Of a stretch of DNA of 64,000 nt, positions 47,750 through 64,000 are shown one piece after another. Position 1 is the first letter of the stretch; each line of letters opens with the position of its first letter. Below the pieces are notes generated by a model. The model worked only from the letters and a program-made list of their open reading frames with translations, did no database searches and was not told the DNA's origin. The stretch comes from Liopterus haemorrhoidalis (Eukaryota; Arthropoda; Insecta; Coleoptera; Dytiscidae), in assembly GCA_963971575.1 (NCBI GenBank), contig OZ020616.1, forward strand, positions 31,600,306-31,664,305, written 5' to 3'. The translations under genes were made by a program, and so were the position numbers.

Positions 47750-50625
47750 TTTTTTTTTATATAAACATGCGTTTTTCAATACTATTTCGAGATATTTTAA
47801 AAAGACACATTTGTGCAAAAAAGAAATTGTATAACACAACAAACACAGGAAATACGACGGGATGTATAATTCACCCCGTTTGTAGATTCACACCTTCAGG
47901 GGTTGATTAGGCAAAATCCTGAAATAAGTTTTTCGGCATTTGTATGAGTAATCTTTGTAAGCAAAAACCAAGTCGGTATCTTATTGGTCCTAAGAGATAT
48001 TAAGGAATCCTTGAAATCACATGTCACCCTTTTTCCCCCTTTGGGGCTGAAATTTATAAAACTGTCATTTCGAAATATTTTAAAAATACACCTATGTGCC
48101 AAAAAGTAATGTTACATCTCAACAATCACAGGAAATACGACGGGATGTATAATTCAACCCAATTGTAGATTCACCCCTTTAGGGGTTGATAAGAACAAAA
48201 TCCTGAAATTAGTTTTTCGGTATTTGTATGGGAAATTTTTGTAAGCAAAAAACAAGTCGATATCTTATTGGTCCTAAGAGATATTAAAGAATCCTTGAAA
48301 TCACATATTACCCCGTTTCACCCTTTAGGGGTGAAATTTAAAAAAACTGTCAAAACCATTTCGAAATATTTTAAAAATACACCTATGTGCCAAACAGTAA
48401 TGTCACATCTCAACAATCACAGGAAATACGGCGGGATGTATAATTCGCCCCAATTGTAGATTCACCCCTTTAGGGGTTGATCAGGACAAAATGCTGGAAT
48501 TAGTTTTTCGGTTTTGTATGGGTATTTTTTGTAAGCAAAAAGCAAGTGGATATCTTATTGGTCCTAAGAGATATTAAAGAATCCTTGAAATCACATATTA
48601 CCCCTTTTCACCCTTTAGGGGTGAAATTTTAAAAAACTGTCAAAACCATTTCGAGATATTATAAAAAGACACCTATGTGCCAAAAAGAAACCTTAGAACT
48701 CAACAAACACAGGAAATACGACGGGATGTAAAATTCACCCCGATTGTAGATTCACCCCTTTAGGGGTTGATTAGGGCAAAATCCTGAAATAAGTTTTTCG
48801 GCATTTGTATGGGAAATTTTTGTAAGCAAAAAACAAGTCGATATCTTATTGGTCCTAAGAGATATTAAAGAATCCTTGAAATCACATATTACCCCGTTTC
48901 ACCCTTTAGGGGTGAAATTTAAAAAAACTGTCAAAACCATTTCGAAATATTTTAAAAATACACCTATGTGCCAAACAGTAATGTCACATCTCAACAATCA
49001 CAGGAAATACGGCGGGATGTATAATTCGCCCCAATTGTAGATTCACCCCTTTAGGGGTTGATAAGGACAAAATGCTGGAATTAGTTTTTCGGTTTTGTAT
49101 GGGTATTTTTTGTAAGCAAAAAGCAAGTGGATATCTTATTGGTCCTAAGAGATATTAAAGAATCCTTGAAATCACATATTACCCCTTTTCACCCTTTAGG
49201 GGTGAAATTTTAAAAAACTGTCAAAACCATTTCGAGATATTATAAAAAGACACCTATGTGCCAAAAAGAAACCTTAGAACTCAACAAACACAGGAAATAC
49301 GACGGGATGTAAAATTCACCCCGATTGTAGATTCACCCCTTTAGGGGTTGATTAGGGCAAAATCCTGAACTAAGTTTTTCGGCATTTGTATGGGTAATCT
49401 TCGTAAGCAAAAACTAAGTTGATATCTTATTGGTCCTAAGAAATATTAAGGAATCCTTGAAATCACATGTCACCCCTTTTCACCCTTTGGGGCTGAAATT
49501 TAAAAAAACTGTCAAAACCATTTCGAAATATTTTAAAAATACACCTATGTGCCAAACAGTAATGTCACATCTCAACAATCACAGGAAATACGGCGGGATG
49601 TATAATTCGCCCCAATTGTAGATTCACCCCTTTAGGGGTTGATAAGGACAAAATGCTGGAATTAGTTTTTCGGTTTTGTATGGGTATTTTTTGTAAGCAA
49701 AAAGCAAGTGGATATCTTATTGGTCCTAAGAGATATTAAAGAATCCTTGAAATCACATATTACCCCTTTTCACCCTTTAGGGGTGAAATTTTAAAAAACT
49801 GTCAAAACCATTTCGAGATATTATAAAAAGACACCTATGTGCCAAAAAGAAACCTTAGAACTCAACAAACACAGGAAATACGACGGGATGTAAAATTCAC
49901 CCCGATTGTAGATTCACCCCTTTAGGGGTTGATTAGGGCAAAATCCTGAACTAAGTTTTTCGGCATTTGTATGGGTAATCTTCGTAAGCAAAAACTAAGT
50001 TGATATCTTATTGGTCCTAAGAAATATTAAGGAATCCTTGAAATCACATGTCACCCCTTTTCACCCTTTGGGGCTGAAATTTAAAAAAACTGTCAAAACC
50101 ATTTCGAAATATTTTAAAAATACACCTATGTGCCAAACAGTAATGTCACATCTCAACAATCACAGGAAATACGGCGGGATGTATAATTCGCCCCAATTGT
50201 AGATTCACCCCTTTAGGGGTTGATAAGGACAAAATGCTGGAATTAGTTTTTCGGTTTTGTATGGGTATTTTTTGTAAGCAAAAAGCAAGTCGATATCTTA
50301 TTGGTCCTAAGAGATATTAAAGAATCCTTGAAATCACATATTACCCCTTTTCACCCTTTAGGGGTGAAATTTTAAAAAACTGTCAAAACCATTTCGAGAT
50401 ATTATAAAAAGACACCTATGTGCCAAAAAGAAACCTTATAACGCAACAAACACAGGAAATACGACGGGATGTTAAATTCACCCCGTTTGTAGATTCACCC
50501 CTTTAGGGGTTGATTAGGACAAAATCCTGAAATAAGTTTTTCGGCATATGTATGTGTAATCTTTGTAAGCAAAAACTAAGTCGATATCCCATCGACCCGA
50601 AGAGATATTAAAGAATCCGTGATAA
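47750..50625. repeat. Satellite-like tandem array, about 290-bp monomers in 581-bp dimers
   Basis: About ten monomers each contain caggaaatacgacgggatg, cacccctttaggggttgat, gtaagcaaaaa, tcttattggtcctaagagat and gaatccttgaaatcacat. The start phrase recurs at about 47847, 48128, 48419, 48710, 49001, 49292, 49582, 49873, 50163 and 50454. Alternate monomers are more alike: a 63-codon chance frame recurs at 48268, 48849, 49430 and 50011, exactly 581 bp apart. The outer monomers are the most diverged. The small palindrome cccctttagggg occurs twice per unit. Confidence 0.9.
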
Positions 50626-51448
50626 CCCAATACAAATCTGGAATAAACATGGCGGCTACAGTTCATATGGCCACACTGTCTTTATACAGTCACTGTAAGT
50701 ATTTTAAGATCGCAGCGCTATTTCGGCAAACTTGGAACCTTCAAAATAGACATTCGTTACATATAAACAACGTGAATTTTACTTATGGAAAATGTTTACT
50801 GGTGGTTTTTGTAATTTTGCTACAATATTAATACTTGTTTTTATGCAATTATATTTTTATGCAAACATTTTTTATAAAAAAAAGCGCGACACAATGTCTA
50901 TTTCTGTAGTTCCTTCAATCCCACCAGATGTCATATCGCTTAGCAATTTTTCCCTATCTTCTTACACACATTTTTCTACTTTGAAATAGACCATAGATCT
51001 CTAAAAAAACTCTAATTTATATATCTTACAGGTTACATGTTAGTTATTTCGACACTTACGATATATCGAATCGTGCATATATCGATATTCAAAAATAAAT
51101 TCCCATCCCTACTCTGTGGTCTACGTATATTGGAAACCATCCTTTAGAATTAAGTTTTAGTTTAAGAAACGAAAGATAGGTGGTGTAAATGTTATTCAAC
51201 GATTAGAAAAATATGTGAATGTTTAATATGTATTTTGCTACGTGTATTTCATCATTAGATATTATAAAAAAGTTTGAATTACATACGAAGAAATAGTTAT
51301 AGCGTTGTAGAAAAAACTTTTAATACAAGTACAAATCTAAAAGTTAGTTATTTGGTGTAAGGTTAGGATAGATTTTTGTAGTGTAGTGAAAATACATGGT
51401 ATTGGGTACCTACATGTTAATAACCTTTAAGGAAAAACTAACTTAAAA

Positions 51449-59476
<8,028 letters not shown>

Positions 59477-59603
59477 GTAATTATATTTTTATTTTTTATT
59501 TATCTACTTATTTGTTGAGTTGTATATAAGACGATGAATCACACGTACTTACATCACACATAGTATAACAAGAAAGCTATGCATTTAAAAATATATAGTT
59601 ATA

Positions 59604-60902
59604 TTCGGCCCAATTCTGTAAGCAAGTTACTACGAAAAAGTTACAATAAAAGTTGCTAAATACAAGGTCAGTAACTTTTTTAGCATTTTTCACGAAATCC
59701 GTATTCTGTAAGAAAAAAGTTACTATGAAATTAGTAACTAGTTGCTAAGAAAGTTATTATGGATAATAACTAACAGAAAACAGTTGCTACACTTAGTAAC
59801 TTCAAAATAACTTGTTAAATTCGTAAAAAATCGCATTTTTCTGTTTAATAATGAATTATTTCAAGCATTTGACAAACAAGAGCAACATAAAGACAATACT
59901 TATAGAAGGATTTTTATTTTATTTTCTCTATAGCACATAAGGGAAATATAAGTCTTAAACAATAGCTGTGTAAATAATTTTATTTAATATACTTTTGAAC
60001 ATAGTTTTTGACAATTACATTACCAGTCAATTGTTTACCAGTTCTTTATTTGACTCTAGTTCAATTTCTATTTTTGTTTGTTTTTTTTTTTTGTTTATTT
60101 ACATTTGTTTTATAATATTATAACAGTACAATATTTTTTAAATGTATTACCTACGAGTCAATGGCAGGCGCGCACACAAGGGGGTGGTCGACAAGTTCTG
60201 AACCCTCCCCCCAGGAATTGAAAAATTATATACTTATTTAATAAAAACTAAGCGATTGAAAATAAAAATCACCTTTTTTATTAATAAAAATTAAATTATA
60301 TTCAAAATTAAATTAATATATAAGTCCATAAAAACACAACAATACATTTGTATTATTTTACAGATATTTTTTCGAAATGGACCCTTCCCAGATAAATGTT
60401 CTATGTGCGCGCCTGTTCAATGGCTATCCGAACTTTTTTAACTATATTCCACCCAATTCATTTAAATTTGGACTATAATTTGCACCACCACATAGAGAAC
60501 AGTTACCACAGTTCCTGTCAATTATTTTTTAAACTCATGTAGCACCGACCATAATCAGGTTATTTTCCAGGAAATGCAATAGAATTGCCATCTGTTTGCA
60601 ATTATTTTTCTGATTTTGTTTGTAAAATATTTTTCGTATTAACCTCAGAAACTCACAACATAGCTGTCAAACTCAAGTAAAAACGAATACCTCGCCTGCG
60701 CAGAACGTAATCTACTTCTAGCTTCATGGTTCTTTGTAGCAACGTTACTGAAGGTAACTTTTTATAAGAACGGTGCTAGTGCACATGCTTAGAGAATACC
60801 ACTTGTTTGGCGATTGCTAAGAAAGTTACTATAAAAGTTATTTCGTAGCAACGTTACTCAGTAGTAACTAACGTACCAACTTTTTACAGAATCGGGCCGA
60901 TT
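59604..60902. mobile_element. TIR element with GGCCC ends (about 1.3 kb)
   Basis: Left end tcggcccaattctgtaa and right end ttacagaatcgggccga are inverted repeats. Subterminal parts repeat agttact/agtaact words many times on both sides. A hAT MITE is inserted inside (60165-60415). TSD not resolved. Confidence 0.65.
60165..60415. mobile_element. hAT MITE (251 bp)
   Basis: Ends CAGGCGCGCACA and TGTGCGCGCCTG, with flanks gtcaatgg and ttcaatgg (seven of eight match). No ORF. Confidence 0.75.
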
Positions 60903-61019
60903 GTTATATTAAATTGAAAGCCAGGTGTAATGTCCGGTTAGGTTCCGGTCCGGTTAAGTTCACATGGTTCTATAAAAGTCCATTTACAACACAAAATTGA
61001 CCAAAGTCACTAGATCTAT

Positions 61020-61265
61020 AGTCTGTCTTATATAAGAGGTGAGTAGATTGCGCTGCGAAACGAGTACGATTTACACATGACAGATACATTATAGCGGTAA
61101 ATTTAAATTAAGTTACAACTAGGCCATGGGTGTAGTAATTGGGTTAACCAGTGATTTTTTTTAACATAAAAAAGGAATTTGTTGGTAAGGTATTGAAATA
61201 AAAAAGATAAACAATACACTTAAGTTAAAAAAATATTAATTCTTTAAAATTATGTATTATATTAG
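61020..61265. repeat. Degraded part of the TGGTCTATTTC mariner-like family
   Basis: Matches the interior of 45280-45545 (cgctgcgaa, cgagta, gatttacac, aagttacaactagg, tattaatt). The termini are lost. Confidence 0.6.
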
Positions 61266-61467
61266 GTCGTCAAGGATGAAATTTGTAGAAAAAAAGACAA
61301 AGTTGGTTGATAACTTACAAATATAAGGAATTGTTATTATTATTATTTTTTTAAATTCTATTTTAAGGCCTCGAGTTTCCTCATACAGCCAGTCACTACT
61401 ATTTATTTAAAAGTTAGTTCACTACGGTTATTTATTAAATTAATTACTTATTATTATTATTATTTTT

Positions 61468-61680
61468 TTACAGTTCTATTTTTATATTGTTCACAAAGTT
61501 ATATACTGCTTCCAATACTTTAATTTCTCCATTCAGTAGCGTTTCTTTGCTAAATGGCATTGGGCACCCTGCTTTCAGCAATTCTTCATACAGTACTTCT
61601 CTTTCTAAAGTGTGTAAAATACACTCCAGCAAAATCGAAACATGAAAATGTAATAGAAATGCAATCAATCTTGCAAGATA
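61468..61680 (-). CDS. Unidentified exon-like ORF, probable 3' terminal exon
   Basis: After a possible acceptor (tatcttgcaag on the minus strand) the frame reads IAFLLHFHVSILLECILHTL, then EREVLYEELLKAGCPMPFSK and a tail ending NNIKIEL and a stop at 61468. The composition is that of a folded helical protein and unlike the transposon ORFs around it. I do not recognise the family. The next open frames upstream on the same strand (62271-62639, 62810-62995) could be further exons, but their splice sites are not convincing. Confidence 0.35.
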   Translation of the reverse strand, partial: YLARLIAFLLHFHVSILLECILHTLEREVLYEELLKAGCPMPFSKETLLNGEIKVLEAVYNFVNNIKIEL

Positions 61681-61808
61681 TAAATTTTATTTGTATTTAT
61701 TAATATCTTTCATTTATATTTATAAAAATATACCTTTCATAACATAAATAAAATAAATGTGTTATTTATTATTAAATCTAATATACTTATTTCGCCAATA
61801 ATTTGAAC

Positions 61809-61993
61809 TACAAACTATTTCAAACGTTTGAGCGGAACTAAATGGAATTTTAATTTTCTTAAGTTGTCACTAGTTAACTTTATAATGAGTAAAGTGAGCT
61901 TTTGCTCAACAAAATGATCAAAAAGCTTCACTGAATTGATAAAAGTTACTAGATTTGAAAATTTAGTTCAGCTTAAACCAAAGAAACACTATA
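61809..61993. mobile_element. GCGGAACTAG MITE, short form, inverted
   Basis: Ends actatttcaaacgtttgagc and agcttaaaccaaagaaacac; inner block ttttgctcaacaaaatgatc is the reverse complement of the 53.5-kb copies. Confidence 0.65.
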
Positions 61994-62654
61994 AGGGCCG
62001 GTTTTACAATTCATGGTTACCTGTTGGTTAGCTCAAATCAATAGCTAACGACAATATAATAATTACCATAAGTTTCCACGGCAACCACTAGCTAGAGACT
62101 TAACTACCGATTGTAAAACTAGCTGCAAGTAAACTATATCAAGGTCAAATAAATGTGTCGGTTGATGCGTTTCTATGACAATGGTTCGCTTGGAAGTACT
62201 TAAAGTACTTTCCAGTTGTACTTTCAAGTAGTACGTCTTGAATGTGCAATATTTTTTAATATGCTCCAAACTATAGATAACTCAAGAGTAAGGATGCGAA
62301 AGTGTTTAAATTAAAATGGCAGGCACTTTTAACACTTAAACAAAAATACTTTACTTTCAAGTCGTTATAGGGAATATAATAGTCATATAAAAATATCACA
62401 TTTTTTTTATCAACCGTAAAAGGTTTTAACAAAATGTTTAAGGTAAAGTTGTTTCTTTTCAAAAGCTGTACCCAAAGATACCCAATAAGACATACGTTCC
62501 CATTTAAAAATTCGAAATTGTTCTTGATATCATGAACTTCCGGTTTATTTCGGAAAATTTCAATACTACCATTCAATTTTTTGGATAAATTTTGGTTATC
62601 AATTTTGTTTTTCAACTTTCCCATAAGTCGCCTTTTCAAGAAAAATCGTTTTTC

Positions 62655-62735
62655 TTCTGTAGGGGTGCCGCAGACAATATTTACATAATTTTGGGGGTCC
62701 CATGCCCGAAAAGGTTGAGAAACACTGCTTTATAC
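62655..62735. repeat. hAT end fragment
   Basis: The phrases 'taggggtgccgcagac' and 'aaaaggttgagaaacactg' resemble the right end of hAT (Charlie-like) elements such as those at 15.3 and 44.9 kb. The left part was not found. Confidence 0.4.
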
Positions 62736-63059
62736 AATTCAAAGAGTTCGTGCAAGCAAGGCCTTACTATAACATTATTTTTTTTATTACTAATATTACA
62801 GCATGAATTTTAAGGAAAGGTTTTATCAATTTTTTGTATGTTTTTCGTTTTAAATGTATTATCAGACAAAAACATTATATTTTTGTGATAACGCGTCAGT
62901 TTCGGAACTATTTTAAACATTGTCGTGTTGATAAGCTTAAGATTAACTGCAAGAAATAGGATGTGGTCCGCCTGGATTTCCCATTTCTGATTCATCTGTT
63001 TTATTTATTTATTTACCTAAAGTTATAAACGAAACATGCTATCTACAACTACATTCAAA

Positions 63060-63850
63060 TACAAAGTACAAAATTAATTCATGTATTAAATAATAATAAT
63101 AATCCTTCGTCGATTGTGTCTTTCATGGGCTCTAAGGACTAAAGAGGGCATGTTAGGACAGCAGTGCTGTTGTTTTCCGATGTTTTCTGTTTCCTCGCTA
63201 TTGCTTGGCTCGTACTGCTGTCTTTGGTTTTCATACATTGATAATGCCTCCCGTGTAGTTCTTCTCCAGATACTCCAGTTTTTTGCCAACTCTTCCCAAT
63301 TATGGCAGCTTAAGTTTGCATTTTTAAGTGTCTGTAGTATCACGTCTTTGTATCTTTTCCTCGGGGCACCTACATTACGAACGCTAGTGCAGTTCAGAGT
63401 AAAGTATCTACTTCGGTAGGCGTTCTCCTGGTATACGTATTACGTGGCCGACTTATCTAAGTTGGTTTTGCATGAGCAAACACTTTATACTGGTGAAGTT
63501 GGCCCTATTGAGAACAGACATATTATCGACGTGAACCTGCCATTTTATTTTCAATATTGTTCTTAGGCTTCGTTGGTGAAATCTCTGAAGGTGAAGTGCG
63601 ACAGTGTCGGCGGTACGGGGTCCATGTTTCTGACGCGTACAGTAAGGTTGGTAGCACTACAGCTTTATAGACAGCAAGTTTCGTATCGAGTCTGAGGTCG
63701 TGGTTTAGCAATACTCTTTTTCTAAGACTTCCAAATGACTTAGCAGCAGCTGATAGTCGATTATTTATTTCTGCATCGAGGCTACCGTCACAGCAAATGA
63801 TGCTTCCAAGGTATTTAAAAGCGTTTATCTCCTTGAGAGCTTTATCGTCA
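63060..63850 (-). pseudogene. Non-LTR retrotransposon ORF2, C-terminal fragment
   Basis: Read on the minus strand with frame changes: INAFKYLGSIICCDGSLDAE, NNRLSAAAKSFGSLRKRV, LLNHDLRLDTKLAVYKAVVL, LPTLLYASETWTPYRRH, then a degraded tail with NWEELAKNWSIWRRTTREAL near 63.3 kb. It ends in (ATT)n near 63090. Same type of sequence as the 24-kb fragment but a different family. The RT core would lie beyond 63.85 kb. Confidence 0.75.
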
Positions 63851-64000
63851 GCAAAAAAGTTGAAATGTATTAAATAAAGTATGAGTAAAACGAAAAAGTG
63901 ATAGGCTATTAATTAATGTAATAAAATCAATGACGCAACTAGGTATTTTATCCCTTAAGCAGAATTTGTAAAAACCGCCCCTTCGCAACTGAAGAGCAAG

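Larger units (their letters stand above)
46076..50697. mobile_element. Nest level 3: TIR element with 8-bp TSD and internal satellite array
   Basis: Both ends begin TACAGTGACTGTATAAAGAC, and the repeat is exact over 32 bp (46076-46107 against 50666-50697). The 8-bp TSD is agtatttt (46068-46075, 50698-50705). An 8-bp TSD fits hAT or P superfamilies; no transposase is present to decide. The interior carries a LINE fragment (46176-47064), an AT-rich stretch, and the tandem array at about 47750-50625. Confidence 0.85.
45262..50993. mobile_element. Nest level 2: mariner-like element, inverted and interrupted copy
   Basis: The ends TGGTCTATTTCAAAGTAG and CTACTTTGAAATAGACCA with TA flanks are identical to those of the 816-bp copy at 37219-38034. 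Bases 45262-46067 are its reverse complement, and the rest follows after 50697. The host site restored by removal (aacacacTAgatct) matches a related repeat at 36.37 kb. Confidence 0.85.
44975..51144. mobile_element. Nest level 1: outer TIR element (AAGGATGGTTTCC ends)
   Basis: The left end AAGGATGGTTTCCAATAGAC and the right end read inverted, AAGGATGGTTTCCAATATAC, are flanked by TA (44973-44974, 51145-51146). Both ends have cgtagac subterminal words. A partial relative lies near 40.48-40.55 kb. It contains the whole 45262-50993 nest and stops 304 bp before the ATG of the TGN38-like gene. Confidence 0.75.

Noticed and set aside
48268..50202. Four identical 63-codon ORFs at 581-bp spacing
   Set aside because: They recur because of the tandem array. 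No motif or start context, and the diverged outer monomers do not keep the frame.
46076..50697. CRISPR-like or bacterial array reading of the 290-bp repeats
   Set aside because: Units are long and directly adjacent without unique spacers, and the context is a eukaryotic transposon.

Overview
The window looks like AT-rich nuclear DNA of an insect with a large, repeat-rich genome. The evidence is spliced genes with GT-AG introns, an insect-type family of alternative BTB zinc-finger end exons, and dense hAT, PIF/Harbinger-like, mariner-like and non-LTR elements. A beetle is possible, but the sequence does not fix the order or species.

Host genes. (1) Between 3.3 and 13.5 kb, five alternative 3' terminal exons lie on the + strand (3340-3575, 9031-9332, 9894-10255, 12676-12887, 13234-13469). 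Each starts after an AG acceptor, has two bases before its first full codon (upstream intron phase 1), and encodes a pair of C2H2 fingers and a stop. This is the layout of BTB zinc-finger loci of the tramtrack/lola type. The shared 5' exons with the BTB domain are not in the window. (2) 18645-21140 is a complete three-exon RING-H2 ubiquitin ligase of the RNF181 family (145 aa). (3) 51449-59476 holds two exons of a secretory type I membrane protein whose end resembles TGN38/TGOLN2 and KCT2. Its last exon or exons lie beyond the window or were not recognised. (4) A small minus-strand exon-like ORF at 61468-61668 may belong to an unidentified host gene.

Mobile DNA. Most of the remainder is nested transposons, many bounded by target-site duplications (TSDs) that can be read directly. 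14.5-17.2 kb: a hAT copy, a PIF/Harbinger-like MITE and another hAT MITE. 22-24.6 kb: transposase scraps, a hAT MITE, a 419-bp tandem duplication and a LINE fragment. 25.8-32.2 kb: a decayed LINE split by a 1.67-kb fold-back and by another nested element. 33-39.8 kb: a 6.8-kb inverted-repeat element holding a hAT element with a minisatellite, and a PIF/Harbinger-like element with further insertions. 41-45 kb: a hAT copy split by a LINE whose 5' half is inverted (twin priming). 45-51.1 kb: a four-level nest enclosing a satellite-like array of about 290-bp units, ending 305 bp before the TGN38-like start codon. 53-63.9 kb: MITEs, (GTCY)n repeats, a pogo-like remnant and LINE fragments.

Stretches of more than 300 bases with nothing assignable: 606-1528 (a GC-richer patch near 1025-1240), 2125-3339, 5353-7170, 10256-12675 (AT-rich, may include 3' UTR and intron), 13470-14513, 18184-18644, 21170-22190, 24570-25850, 32230-32980, 40410-40950, 59477-59603, 62000-63060. 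No CRISPR, rRNA or intact tRNA gene was seen.
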